Shown: in pieces, positions 1 through 9,464 of the stretch
How positions within the stretch are numbered: position 1 is the first letter of the stretch
Layout: every line of letters begins with the position of its first letter
NCBI GenBank assembly: GCA_036272935.1
Contig: DATAXP010000110.1
Location: forward strand, 7,253 to 71,252
Length of the DNA: 64,000 nt
Direction: 5' to 3'
Source of the DNA: DATAXP01 sp036272935
Lineage (GTDB): Bacteria > Planctomycetota > Planctomycetia > Pirellulales > PNKZ01
Translations under genes and position numbers: made by a program
The notes under the pieces: generated by a model
Seen by the model: the letters and a program-made list of their open reading frames with translations, nothing else
The model's database searches: none
Told to the model about the DNA's origin: nothing

Positions 1-437
1 TTCAGGATTTGATTGCCGACGGCCGACCGTTGTATCGCCATGTCGCCGAACAGGTCGAACGCCTGGCCCAGCGCACGACGAGCCGCGACTGTGAGGGAGC
101 GGATGCCATTGGCGACATCAACTACGGCGCGGTCGGCGCCGTCGCGGGGGCCACGTATCCCCGGCAACTCGCCGAGCTGCGCGAGACGATGCCGCACGCC
201 TGGTTGCTGGTGCCAGGCTACGGCAGCCAAGGGGCGACCGCCCGCGATGTGGCCGCAGCGTTCGATGCCACGGGGCTTGGTGCCGTGGTGAACAATTCGC
301 GCGGGATCATCTTTGCCCATGCCCGGAAAGAATATACCGAGCAGTACGGTGCCGACCGATGGCAGGGAGCCGTCGAAGCCGCGACGCGCGCAATGATTGA
401 AGAGCTTCGCGCCGAAACGAGCGTCGGTCGACTCTAG
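1..437 (+). CDS. pyrF: Orotidine 5'-phosphate decarboxylase, C-terminal part (cut by window edge)
   Basis: Decarboxylates OMP to UMP, the last step of de novo pyrimidine synthesis in the cytoplasm. The reading frame is already open at base 3 and runs to TAG at 435-437, so the 5' half, including the Asp/Lys catalytic tetrad, lies outside the window. Visible are GAVGAVAGATYP, the phosphate-binding loop LVPGYGSQG and NNSRGIIFAH, which fit the longer type 2 OMP decarboxylases. The next gene, ndk, is convergent and starts 46 bp further on; it also acts in nucleotide metabolism. Identification rests on these C-terminal motifs only. Confidence 0.9.
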   Translation, partial: QDLIADGRPLYRHVAEQVERLAQRTTSRDCEGADAIGDINYGAVGAVAGATYPRQLAELRETMPHAWLLVPGYGSQGATARDVAAAFDATGLGAVVNNSRGIIFAHARKEYTEQYGADRWQGAVEAATRAMIEELRAETSVGRL

Positions 438-483
438 CCACCGCGTCGAAACCAAATCGCTTCGCGATGCCGGCAGGACGGGC

Positions 484-945
484 TCACGTTTCGTCGGCCG
501 AGCGCATCCAGGGGGTGATCGTCGGCGTGTGGGCGAGAATCTCGGCAGGCTTGAAGTACAGTTCGATTTCTCGCGTTGCCGCCTCGGGACCGTCGGAGGC
601 GTGCACCAGGTTCATCTGCCGGCTCGAACTGTAGTCGCCGCGAATGGTGCCGGCTGCCGCCTTGAGACCGTTGGTCGCCCCGAGCATCTCGCGCACCACG
701 CGGATCGCTTCGAGCCCTTCGAGCACGGCAGCGACGATCGGCCCGCCGGTGATGAAGCCTTCGAGCGTGGGATACCACGCCTTGGCGACGTGCTCGGCGT
801 AATGCTTCTTGGCCAGCTCCGGGGTGACGCGCATCATCTTCATGGCGATGACATTCAGCCCCTTTTCCTCAAAGCGGGCCAGAATGCGCCCCACCAGGCG
901 GCGCTCGACGCAATCGGGCTTGAGCAGGATCAGCGTGCGTTCCAT
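484..945 (-). CDS. ndk: Nucleoside diphosphate kinase
   Basis: Transfers the gamma-phosphate of ATP to NDPs through a phospho-histidine. The 153-residue protein has the family start ERTLILLKPDCVERRLVG and the active-site segment NLVHASD with the catalytic His near residue 115. It is slightly longer than typical enzymes (about 140), with a short C-terminal extension ending MRSADET. An in-frame TTG sits one codon upstream, but ATG at 945 is preferred because GGAGA lies at the right spacing in front. The usual glycine-rich stretch before the active site is altered (GTIRGDYSSSRQMN), but the nucleotide-binding Arg/Thr/Asn frame is kept. It looks monocistronic and converges on pyrF. Confidence 0.95.
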   Translation of the reverse strand: MERTLILLKPDCVERRLVGRILARFEEKGLNVIAMKMMRVTPELAKKHYAEHVAKAWYPTLEGFITGGPIVAAVLEGLEAIRVVREMLGATNGLKAAAGTIRGDYSSSRQMNLVHASDGPEAATREIELYFKPAEILAHTPTITPWMRSADET

Positions 946-1027
946 CAAGGTCTCCGAAATTTGGAAAACTGTATTAGTCCGCTGGATTGATTGGAGCGGG
1001 CGACGATCGACATCGGAGAATCGCCGA

Positions 1028-1243
1028 TTATTCGTCGCCGACTTGCACGGCAGGATTCTCGAGGGCCCGCACCAGTTCCAGGTTCGCCTTCAACAACAAA
1101 TCGACCGACAAGATCATGGTCTCGAAAAGCAGTCGCTGCTGGGCCGTCCAGGTCGACTGGCTGACTTCCAGCAGTTTCTGCGCTTCGGTGATGGACTCTG
1201 CCGAATAAGAAATATGCCGGACCACGTTCAAGGGAACTTTCAT
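1028..1243 (-). CDS. Small conserved-looking protein of unknown function
   Basis: A 71-residue protein, mostly predicted helix, with Leu-rich heptad-like spacing (LLFETMILSVDLLLKANLELVRAL) and no recognised domain. The frame opens further upstream (1291), but ATG at 1243 is preceded by a clear GAGGG Shine-Dalgarno, so the shorter form is chosen. It lies 82 bp upstream of ndk on the same strand and could be co-transcribed with it. No signal peptide or cysteines are seen. A small helical adaptor or subunit is possible, but the sequence gives no specific function. Confidence 0.6.
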   Translation of the reverse strand: MKVPLNVVRHISYSAESITEAQKLLEVSQSTWTAQQRLLFETMILSVDLLLKANLELVRALENPAVQVGDE

Positions 1244-1353
1244 GCCGCCCTCGTGTTGGCTGGTGCCTTTGCTGCGACCTGAAGCTTCCAAGAGCTTAAG
1301 GACCGCGCCCCCGGAGCGTCAAACGGTTGCCGAGTGCCGTGCCCTGGAACGCG

Positions 1354-3939
1354 TCAGGTGACGTGGATCGTCTTGCTGGCGGCGTTCGATGCTACACCCT
1401 TGCTGTCGGTGAGCGTGAAGCTGATCGTGCGATCGTACACGCTCATTGAGGGGTTGGTGTTGTAGCACGCCACGTCGTCGAGCACTGCCTGCACGGCGGC
1501 TGCCGTGGCGCTGGCGTTGAACTGCACCACCAGCGGCGTCGAGCCCGAGCCGGCAGCGAACGTGGCGATCACCGTGCCGTTGTAGAGCAACTGGCTGCCC
1601 GTGATCGTGATCCCACCACCGGCAACGACCGTCACGCGATCGGCACTGCCGGCATTCGAGCCGAGCCCCACCGACAGCTTCGCGCTGGCTACGCCGTTGG
1701 TGCCGGCGGTTATCGTGGCGCCGCTGGCCACGACAGTCGCTCCCGCACCGGGCGCATAGTTCACCGTGCCACTGATCCCGCCGAGTACCGGAGGCGCGGC
1801 AACGAAGTGAATCGTCTTCGTGACCGGGCTGGAGCTGGTGTTCGAGCTGTCGGTAATGGTGAAGCTGGCCGTGCGGTCAAAGATGCTTGCCTGTGCATTG
1901 GTGTTGTAGAACGCCACGTCGTCGAGCACAGCCTGGACGGCAGCGGTGGTGGCCGAGATGTAGAACTGCACGACCAGCGGGCTGGAGCCGGCACCGGCCT
2001 GGAACACGCCGATCGATGTGCCGTTGTACGACAGCGTGGTCTTATTGAGCGTGACGCCGCCACCGGCCGCGATCGTGAGCACGTCGGCACTGCCCGAAGA
2101 GCCGGTGAGCGCGACCTTCAGCACGGCGTCGCCGAGCGTGTTGCTGCCGGCAGTGGCGGTGGCGCTGGGAGCGACGAGCGTTGCCCCACTGCCAACCGTG
2201 TAGTTCACGGTGCCGCCGAGGTTGATCGCCGGCGGCAAGAGTTGCAGCGTGGTTGTCGCTTGAGCGCCGGTCGGAGTAACTTGTAAGTTGCCGTAAGCGT
2301 CGCTCGCCACGCTGTAAAAGCTGTAGGTGTGGCCGAACTGACCGACGAAGTTCGCAGCGGTCGCGGTAGTGTGATTTTGCCAGATCGTATAGGCGCCCCC
2401 GTTGTCGGAGACGAAGACCGTGTAGCTGGCGATCGGCGGACCTTCGGAGGCCGAATGTCCTGACCAGGTGACGAGGAACGGGCTAGAGTTCTCGACCGCC
2501 GGTAGCGGGGAGACATTGCTGAACAGCGTCTGGTACTCGAAGGCGCCGATGTCGGGGGAGGCGTCGCGCGGCTGGCCGTTCTGATCGAGAACCCAATAAA
2601 CCCACGCCCCGGCGCTGTGGCTGGCGGCGGTGGTGCCGTGGTAGCCGCGCGTGACGGTGAGCGTGTTGCCCGAGACATTCGTCACCAGGATTTGCTCGCT
2701 GTCGATGCGGATCACGTAGCTGCCCGGCGTACTGGCGATAGCCGAGCCCAGGACCACCGGGATTGTCGTGACGGCGGCGCTGATGGCGGAGCTGACGTTG
2801 GTGATGTAGCCGCCGGCGTTGATGGCCGGACTGTTGGCGTACAGGGCCATGGTCTCGGTGGGGCCGCCGTAATAGTACAGCGAGGTAAGCCGTGGATTGA
2901 TCGGGCTGGCGCTGGTGCCGACCTGGTTGCCGGCGGCGCCATTGGTGATACCAGTCATGCCGGTGCCGTCGCCGATCAGGTTATTGGTGCTCGTCGATTG
3001 CACGGCGCCGTCAATGTCGGGGTCGTCAACCCCGGCCGTGTTGCCGGCTACGATCGTGCTCAGCAGCGTGAGCGTGCCGCCGTAGCTGTAGATCCCGCCT
3101 CCATAGTATGTGGCCGAGTTTCCGGACAAGGTGGAGTTGCTGACGGTCGCCGTGCCGTAGTTGTAGATGCCGCCGCCATAGGAGGCCGGATTTCCGGCGA
3201 AGGTGGAGTTGCTAACCGTCGCCGTGCCGCTGTCGTTGAAGATGCCGCCGCCGGAGTTGCCCGAATTTCCGGCGAAGGTGGAGTTGCTGACCGTCTGCGT
3301 GCTGCTGTTGTAGATGCCGCCGCCGACGCCGCTAGTGACCGAATTCCCGGAAAAGGTGGAATTGTCGATGGTCATCGTGCCTGAATTGTAAATCGCTCCG
3401 CCAGCCGCCGATTGGTTTTGCGAAAACGTGCAGTTGGTGATGGTCAACGCGCCAAGGTTGTAGATCGCCGCGCCACCGTATCCTTGCGCTTCAATATTGC
3501 AGTTGGCCATCGTCAGGCCCAACATCGCGGCGGTGACGCCGGCATCGACCTGAAAGTCGCGGCTGCCAGTGGCAGCAGTCAGCGTGATCTGGTTCGCGCC
3601 GTTGATCGTGATCACGCCGCTGCCGGCGCCGCCGGCTCCTACTTCCAACTGTCCCTGCGTCAAAGTGATGGTCTGGCCATTGAGGGCGGATGAGAAACTG
3701 ATCGTGTCGGAGGTGCCGTTCTTGGCGTCGGTGTTGGCCGTCAGGACCGCGTCGCGCAGCGAAACGCCGGGGTGTGAGACGGCGTCGCTCGTGGTTGTCA
3801 CCACGATCGAGGTGAGTAGCCGGCGCTCTTCGAGCGATTCGAATCCCAACGCGCGGAAGCGTCGCCGCCGAAGCTGCGGACGCTGCACCAAGGAATCATT
3901 CGCCCGTCGCCGCCCACCGAACCAGCGCGAGACGTCCAT
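1354..3939 (-). CDS. Right-handed beta-helix (choice-of-anchor Q type) exported protein
   Basis: An 861-residue surface or secreted protein. Residues 1-42 form an arginine-rich pre-sequence ending FESLEERRLLTS, the N-terminal export motif frequent on giant planctomycete exoproteins. Then follow SLRDAV and roughly six turns of a parallel beta-helix with repeated GGGIYN and VSNSTFAGNS units (about 130-280), the NLIGDGTG segment, and SPAINAGG with DIGAFEYQ, typical of choice-of-anchor Q proteins. A fibronectin-like segment follows. The C-terminus carries two near-copies of a cadherin-like repeat of about 120 residues, each ending KTIHF or KTIHV and containing AAVQAVLDDVA. Start ATG has a GAGGGGGCGG ribosome site. 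Function is probably adhesion or cell-surface structure; the substrate is unknown. Confidence 0.85.
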   Translation of the reverse strand: MDVSRWFGGRRRANDSLVQRPQLRRRRFRALGFESLEERRLLTSIVVTTTSDAVSHPGVSLRDAVLTANTDAKNGTSDTISFSSALNGQTITLTQGQLEVGAGGAGSGVITINGANQITLTAATGSRDFQVDAGVTAAMLGLTMANCNIEAQGYGGAAIYNLGALTITNCTFSQNQSAAGGAIYNSGTMTIDNSTFSGNSVTSGVGGGIYNSSTQTVSNSTFAGNSGNSGGGIFNDSGTATVSNSTFAGNPASYGGGIYNYGTATVSNSTLSGNSATYYGGGIYSYGGTLTLLSTIVAGNTAGVDDPDIDGAVQSTSTNNLIGDGTGMTGITNGAAGNQVGTSASPINPRLTSLYYYGGPTETMALYANSPAINAGGYITNVSSAISAAVTTIPVVLGSAIASTPGSYVIRIDSEQILVTNVSGNTLTVTRGYHGTTAASHSAGAWVYWVLDQNGQPRDASPDIGAFEYQTLFSNVSPLPAVENSSPFLVTWSGHSASEGPPIASYTVFVSDNGGAYTIWQNHTTATAANFVGQFGHTYSFYSVASDAYGNLQVTPTGAQATTTLQLLPPAINLGGTVNYTVGSGATLVAPSATATAGSNTLGDAVLKVALTGSSGSADVLTIAAGGGVTLNKTTLSYNGTSIGVFQAGAGSSPLVVQFYISATTAAVQAVLDDVAFYNTNAQASIFDRTASFTITDSSNTSSSPVTKTIHFVAAPPVLGGISGTVNYAPGAGATVVASGATITAGTNGVASAKLSVGLGSNAGSADRVTVVAGGGITITGSQLLYNGTVIATFAAGSGSTPLVVQFNASATAAAVQAVLDDVACYNTNPSMSVYDRTISFTLTDSKGVASNAASKTIHVT

Positions 3940-4092
3940 CGCCGCCCCCTCGTCGTTGCCAAGATTTGCCCCGCGATGCCATGAGCATAGTTACGGCAGA
4001 CGCCGTCGACAAACGAATTGCAGCGGCAAACGCCCTTCGCCGCGGGCGAACCGTAAGTCCGCGAACGTCTCACGCTGCGCAGGCGTCAGCGC

Positions 4093-5916
4093 TCACGCTG
4101 CACAAGCATCGACGAAGCGCTCGTAGAGTGCCGCGTAGGTGCCGCTGGCCTTGACGAGCTGGTCGTGCGAACCACGCTCGACGATCCGGCCGTGATCGAG
4201 CACCAGCACCACGTCGGCATGCCGGATTGTGCTGAGCCGATGGGCGATCACGAAGCTCGTGCGGCCCGACAGCAGCCGGGCCAGCGCGCGTTGCACACGA
4301 TGCTCGGTCATCGAGTCGACATTGCTGGTGGCCTCGTCGAGAATCAGGATGCGCGGATCGCCGACCATCGCCCGGGCGAAGCACACGAGCTGCCGCTGGC
4401 CGACGGATAATCGGCCGCCGCGCTCGCCGACCTGCGTGTGACAGCCTTCCGGCAGGGCTTCGATCAGATCGAGGCAATCGAGCCGGCGGAACACGTCGAT
4501 AATCTCGTCGTCGGTCGCTTCGGGTCGCCCCACGCGCACATTGTCCAGCACGCTGGCTGAGAACAAAAAGTTCTGTTGCAACACGATGCCGACGTGGCGG
4601 CGCAAGTCGGCAGTGCGGATTTGCCGGATGTCATGGCCATCGACCAGCAACTCGCCGGTGCCGGGGAGATAGAACTTGGCGATCAGGTTGATGATCGACG
4701 TCTTGCCGCTACCGGTGTGGCCAACCAGCGCGATGGTCTTGCCGGGTTCGGCAACGAAGCTGATGTCGTGCAGCACCGGCCGCCCGGGGTCGTAAGCGAA
4801 CGACAGGTCGCGGAACTCGATCCGGCCGCGCACCTGCGGCAGCGGACGGGCCGAGGGCGGGTCGACCCATTCCGGTTCGGTGTCGAGCAAGCGGAACACG
4901 CGCTCCGCACCGGCCATCGCGGTGAGCGCCTGATTATATTGCCCGCCGATATTGCTGATCGGCGAGAAGAACATGCCAGCCATAAAGAAGAACCCGACCA
5001 GATCGCCGACGTCGGTGCCGCCGCCAGGGCTCAGCACTTGCCAGCCGCCGATCAACAGCAACAGCGCGACGAAGCACTGGTTGTTCAAATCGAGCAACGG
5101 CTGAAAGAGTCCCTGCATGCGCAGGGCGGCAAAGTTATAGCGCGAATGGTCTTCGATCAGCTCGTGGAACAGCGCGGCATTGGTCCGCTGGCGGACAAAA
5201 CCTTGGGTGACGCGAATGCCGTTGACGCTCTCGGCAAGTGTGGCGGTCACACGGCTAAACGAATCGCGAATCGCCCGGTAGGCATGGCTGAGTCGGCGGT
5301 GAAAGTGCCGGTTGATCGCCCACAGCACCGGGGCCAGGCCGAGCACCAGCAGGAACAGCATCGCGTCGTACCAGAGCATGAACGTCGCGGCGACGATCAT
5401 CTGCCCTAGTTGCACGAGCGTGACGAACAGCACCTCCTGCACGCCGGTTCGCAGGTCCTCGACGTCGGAGATCATGCGACTGATGATGCGGCCCACCTTC
5501 GTGGTGTGGAAATAGCGCATCGGCATGCGTTGGAGGTGGCGGAAAATGTCGTTGCGCAGATCGTGTACCACCGCCTCGCCCAGTTCGAGCGCCAGCCGTT
5601 GGCGGAAGTACATGGTCAGTTGTGTGAATAGCGCTAGCGCCGCGAAGAGGCAAGCGCCGACGACGAGCCCCCGTGAGTCACCATCGGCGACGGGGCCTTT
5701 GATCACCGCGGCGATGATCCACGTGAGGCACGGCAACTGGATGGATCGCAGCACGACCGATACGAGCAAGATGTTGCGCATCCGCGCGTGCGGCTGCGTG
5801 TAGCGAAACAATCGCACGATGAGCCGGAAGTCGAGCGGATGCTTATCGGGCTCGCGCTCGTGGGTCGACACGGCAACCAGTGTTGCCTGAGATTTCGGCG
5901 CGGCGGAAGCGATCAT
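4093..5916 (-). CDS. ABC exporter half-transporter, canonical Walker B subunit
   Basis: A type IV ABC exporter subunit of 607 residues: about six membrane segments (45-330) followed by the ATPase domain. Visible motifs are Walker A GHTGSGKTS (about 397), signature LSVGQRQ (about 503), Walker B ending LILDEATSNVD (about 525) and the H-loop IAHRLST. The signature is non-canonical (V for G), while the catalytic Glu is present. This is the mirror image of its partner encoded just upstream, whose stop overlaps this start by four bases (ATGA). The pair therefore resembles heterodimeric exporters of the TM287/288 and BmrCD kind, in which one ATP site is degenerate. Substrate (drug, lipid or peptide) cannot be inferred. 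Confidence 0.9.
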   Translation of the reverse strand: MIASAAPKSQATLVAVSTHEREPDKHPLDFRLIVRLFRYTQPHARMRNILLVSVVLRSIQLPCLTWIIAAVIKGPVADGDSRGLVVGACLFAALALFTQLTMYFRQRLALELGEAVVHDLRNDIFRHLQRMPMRYFHTTKVGRIISRMISDVEDLRTGVQEVLFVTLVQLGQMIVAATFMLWYDAMLFLLVLGLAPVLWAINRHFHRRLSHAYRAIRDSFSRVTATLAESVNGIRVTQGFVRQRTNAALFHELIEDHSRYNFAALRMQGLFQPLLDLNNQCFVALLLLIGGWQVLSPGGGTDVGDLVGFFFMAGMFFSPISNIGGQYNQALTAMAGAERVFRLLDTEPEWVDPPSARPLPQVRGRIEFRDLSFAYDPGRPVLHDISFVAEPGKTIALVGHTGSGKTSIINLIAKFYLPGTGELLVDGHDIRQIRTADLRRHVGIVLQQNFLFSASVLDNVRVGRPEATDDEIIDVFRRLDCLDLIEALPEGCHTQVGERGGRLSVGQRQLVCFARAMVGDPRILILDEATSNVDSMTEHRVQRALARLLSGRTSFVIAHRLSTIRHADVVLVLDHGRIVERGSHDQLVKASGTYAALYERFVDACAA

Positions 5917-7862
5917 ACGACCTCCCGCAGGTTGGAGAAGCCGAAGTGCGGCATCGCCGTCACCTCGTGAGCGCGTGCCGATTGAATTGCCGCGGCATGA
6001 CGGTAGTAGCCGGGCATGGCGAGCAGTTCGGCGTGTGTGCCTTGCTGCACGATGCGCCCATGGTCGAGCACGATGATCCTGTCGGCCCGTCTCAGCGTGC
6101 TCATGCGATGAGCGATCACGAGCGTGGTGCGGCCGTGCATGGCACGCGCCATGGCATCGAGCATTTCGTGCTCGGTTTCGGGATCGACGGCCGAGCTGGC
6201 GTCGTCGAGGATCAGGATCGGCGGCTCGAGCAGCAGAGCCCGGGCGATCGCCAATCGCTGCCGCTGCCCACCCGAAAGGTTGCAGCCGTATTCGCCGATG
6301 ATCGTGTCGTATCCGTCGGGGAGCTGCTCGATGAACTCGTGAGCCGCGGCGGTGCGGGCCGCTCGTTCGATTTGTTCGCGCGTCGCCTCAGGGTGGCCGA
6401 AGGCGATATTCGCCGCAACGGAGTGGCTGAACAGAAAGCTGTCCTGAAACACGATGCCGATGTTCCGCCGCAGATCGTCGAGATGCCAGTCGCGCACGTC
6501 GACGCTATCGATCAGCACGCGGCCGGCTGTCGGGTCGTAAAACCTGGGCAACAGGCTGACGAGCGTGCTTTTGCCCGACCCGGTAGCGCCGGCAATGGCG
6601 ATGCACTGCCCGGGGCGCGCCTCAAAATCGATCGCCGCGAGCACCGGCTTTCCCGGCTGGTACGCGAAGTCGACGTGCTCGAAGCGGAGGTGACCGGCCA
6701 TCGCCTTGCGGCGAGGCGTTTCCGGAACGTTGTCGACTTCCAGCGGAGCGTCGAGCACCTCGAACACGCGCTCGGCACCGGTGATGCTCGATTGAATGCT
6801 GTTGCTGATGTTGGCCAGGTTGCCGACCTGCGTAGCGAACTGGTTCAGCAAGTTAGCGAACACGAACAGACCTTCGCCCAGCAGTAGCTCGCCCTGGAGC
6901 ACCAGCCGGCCGCCGTAGCCCATGAGAATCAGCAGGTTCAACTGGGCCAGGAAGCCGATCGAGGGCTGGAAGATGCTCAGTTTGCGGAAGACTTCATACT
7001 TGCCGTTCTTCACTTCCTCGTTGGCGGCGACGAACTTGGCGATCTCGCGATCCTGGCAGTTGAAGCTTTTCACGACGTGCATCCCCTGCACGTTCTCCGA
7101 GAGCGCGAGCACCAGCTTGTCGCTGGCGGCACGGTTGCGCTGATAGGCGGGCCGCACCTTGCGCGAGAACCGCATCGAAGCGAACCACATGATCGGCGTC
7201 GTCGCGAGGCACGCCAAGGTCAACGGCACGTGGACGCTGAGCATGTAGCCGAGATAAACGGCCAACGTCAGACCGGTGACGATCACCTGGATCATCACGC
7301 CGTCGACGAACAGCCGCACCCCCTGCACGTCGCCGGTGACACGGTTGATGATCGATCCGCTTTCGTGGCGATCGTAGAAGCGGAAGCTGAGCCGCTGGAG
7401 TTTTTCGTACACGTCGCTGCGTAACTGCACGACAATGCGCTGCGTGAGGTCGGCAGCGCGCACGGCGGCGATGTACCGCGCCCAAGTGTGCAAAGCCGCT
7501 AGAAACAGAATCGCACCGGCGATGGCCGCGACGACCAGCCGCGGCGACCAACTCTCGGGCGGGCGCAGCCCCAGAGGCCATTGCGGTGTGGCGCTGATCG
7601 GGTCGACGGTGGCGCGAATGTAGTCGATCGCCAAGCCAGTCAGCCCCAGTGACCACAGGCCGATGGCCACGAGCAGGCATTGCTGAAACACGACAGCCAC
7701 GCAGCCAGCGCGATAGCGCCAGCCGAGGGCGAGCATTCGACGGATAATCGCCGCCTGTGAAGGGGCAGCTTGCGGTGCCGCGCTGGAGTTCGCCGTCTTG
7801 GACGACGGCGCGGCCGGGCTCGCAGATGGACTAACCTTCGGCGGGGCCGACGGACGCGACAC
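5913..7862 (-). CDS. ABC exporter half-transporter with degenerate Walker B
   Basis: A 649-residue membrane ABC exporter subunit translated first in a two-gene operon. Residues 1-40 are a Pro/Ala/Ser-rich cytoplasmic extension. The transmembrane domain follows (about 50-340), then the ATPase domain with Walker A GATGSGKST (about 424), a canonical signature LSGGQRQR (about 527) and Walker B reading LILDDASSAVD, with Asp in place of the catalytic Glu. In heterodimers of the TM287/288 class, this Asp and the partner's altered signature form one inactive ATP site. Start is GTG at 7862 with AGGAG upstream. No accessory membrane-fusion gene lies next to it. Confidence 0.9.
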   Translation of the reverse strand: MSRPSAPPKVSPSASPAAPSSKTANSSAAPQAAPSQAAIIRRMLALGWRYRAGCVAVVFQQCLLVAIGLWSLGLTGLAIDYIRATVDPISATPQWPLGLRPPESWSPRLVVAAIAGAILFLAALHTWARYIAAVRAADLTQRIVVQLRSDVYEKLQRLSFRFYDRHESGSIINRVTGDVQGVRLFVDGVMIQVIVTGLTLAVYLGYMLSVHVPLTLACLATTPIMWFASMRFSRKVRPAYQRNRAASDKLVLALSENVQGMHVVKSFNCQDREIAKFVAANEEVKNGKYEVFRKLSIFQPSIGFLAQLNLLILMGYGGRLVLQGELLLGEGLFVFANLLNQFATQVGNLANISNSIQSSITGAERVFEVLDAPLEVDNVPETPRRKAMAGHLRFEHVDFAYQPGKPVLAAIDFEARPGQCIAIAGATGSGKSTLVSLLPRFYDPTAGRVLIDSVDVRDWHLDDLRRNIGIVFQDSFLFSHSVAANIAFGHPEATREQIERAARTAAAHEFIEQLPDGYDTIIGEYGCNLSGGQRQRLAIARALLLEPPILILDDASSAVDPETEHEMLDAMARAMHGRTTLVIAHRMSTLRRADRIIVLDHGRIVQQGTHAELLAMPGYYRHAAAIQSARAHEVTAMPHFGFSNLREVV

Positions 7863-8017
7863 GCTGGCAGGGCTCCTGGTTGTTTCTTCCCTGCGCGAAG
7901 TCTAGCAAGCTCGCCGAGCGAGACAACGGCAATTGTCGTCGGCTTCGGCTCGCGGTTTGAGCCATGCGGCGCAACTCGTTAGAATGCTCACGTTACGCTC
8001 CACGGCGAGACTTGTGC

Positions 8018-9448
8018 ATGCTGCGCTTCTTCAGCGGCAAAGGGGCCCGAACTGCCGGCATCTCGCGCCGGCAATGGCTGCAAATCGGCACGCTGGCCGG
8101 TTTGGAGACCCTCGTTGGCGGTCGAGCGCCGCGCGGCGTCGACGCAACGAAATCGAAGATCGCCGGCTTCGGCCGGGCGCGCTCGGTGATCCTGGTGTAT
8201 GCCAGCGGCGGGCAAAGCCAGTTGGACACTTGGGACCCAAAGCCCAGCGCGCCCGACGGAATTCGCGGCGAGTTCGCGCCGATCGCCACCGCCGTCCCGG
8301 GCGTCAACGTGTGCGAGCACATGCCGCGGCTGGCCCGGTTGGCCGATCGCTACACGATCGTCCGTAGCGTCAGTCACGACGACCTGGATCACGGCTCGGC
8401 CAGCTATCTGGCGCTCACCGGGAGGTTCCATGCCAGGAAATCGTCGAACCCTCCGCCAAGCCCCAGCGACGACCCGACCTACGGTGCCGTGCTGAAGCGC
8501 GTGCATCGCAACGATCGCTTTCCGTACGACTGCGTACACGTCAATGGACCGCTGCAAGTGCCGGTGCTGCCGTCGCCGGGACAGAATGCCGGATTCTTGG
8601 GACGCAATTACGAGCCGCTCGTGATTGGCGACGCGAGCACCAAGCGCGTGGCGTTGGCCGATTTGGATCGGCACGTCGATGTTTCACTCGACCGGCTCAA
8701 CGGGCGGCAATCGCTGCGCGCGGCACTTGAGGCGGCGGCCCGTGACGCCGCCGGCGATCGTACGCGGGTCGAGATGGATCAGCTTTACCGGCAGGCGTTT
8801 GAACTGCTGAACTCGCCGCAGGTCAGTCAGGCGTTCGACCTTTCGCTGGAAGATTCGCGGCTGCGCGATCGTTACGGCCGACATCGCTCGGGACAGGCGT
8901 GCCTGCTGGCCCGGCGGCTGGTCGAGGCGGGCGTGCCGCTGGTGACCGTCTTCTTCAATCACACGGCTCGCGGGCAGGACACGGCACCCACGGATACGAA
9001 CGCCTACGGCTGGGACACGCACAACGATATCTTCGACGCGCTCAAGGTCCATCTGCTGCCGCGGTTCGACGCCAGCTTTGCGACGCTGCTGCAAGACCTC
9101 GACGACCGCGGCCTGCTCGAGGAAACCCTGGTGGTGTGCATGGGTGAGTTCGGCCGAGCGCCGCGTGTGGCCTTGGAGCCGCGGTTCGCCGGCAGCTCGC
9201 CGGGCCGCAAGCACTGGGCGAGCGTGTATTCGATCGTGCTGGCCGGCGCGGGCGTGCAGCGTGGCGGGGTGTACGGCGCTAGCGACGCGATCGGCGCAGT
9301 GCCGGCCCGAGATCGCGTCACGCCGGGCGACGTGGCGGCCACCATGTTCTCGGCCCTGGGCATCGATCCCGCGGGGCACTATGTCGATGCCCTCGGGCGA
9401 CCTTTTCCGATCGCCACCGGTCGGCCGATGGAATCTCTCTACGGTTGA
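8018..9448 (+). CDS. DUF1501 exported protein (sulfatase-like fold), Tat signal
   Basis: Planctomycete DUF1501 protein of 476 residues from this start. The N-terminus MLRFFSGKG leads to the twin-arginine motif ISRRQWLQIG and a short hydrophobic segment, so export through Tat is likely. Family hallmarks are VILVYASGGQSQLDTWDPKP, the PHE-like catalytic-core segments SVSHDDLDHGSAS, NAYGWDTHND, VVCMGEFGRAP and GRKHWASVYSIVLAGAG. An in-frame ATG at 7964 would add 18 residues ahead of the Tat motif; 8018 is chosen because Tat arginines normally sit near the N-terminus. DUF1501 proteins usually pair with DUF1549/1553 cytochrome-like proteins, which are absent here. The precise reaction is unknown. 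Confidence 0.85.
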   Translation: MLRFFSGKGARTAGISRRQWLQIGTLAGLETLVGGRAPRGVDATKSKIAGFGRARSVILVYASGGQSQLDTWDPKPSAPDGIRGEFAPIATAVPGVNVCEHMPRLARLADRYTIVRSVSHDDLDHGSASYLALTGRFHARKSSNPPPSPSDDPTYGAVLKRVHRNDRFPYDCVHVNGPLQVPVLPSPGQNAGFLGRNYEPLVIGDASTKRVALADLDRHVDVSLDRLNGRQSLRAALEAAARDAAGDRTRVEMDQLYRQAFELLNSPQVSQAFDLSLEDSRLRDRYGRHRSGQACLLARRLVEAGVPLVTVFFNHTARGQDTAPTDTNAYGWDTHNDIFDALKVHLLPRFDASFATLLQDLDDRGLLEETLVVCMGEFGRAPRVALEPRFAGSSPGRKHWASVYSIVLAGAGVQRGGVYGASDAIGAVPARDRVTPGDVAATMFSALGIDPAGHYVDALGRPFPIATGRPMESLYG

Positions 9449-9464
9449 ATCCCGGAAGGAACGC

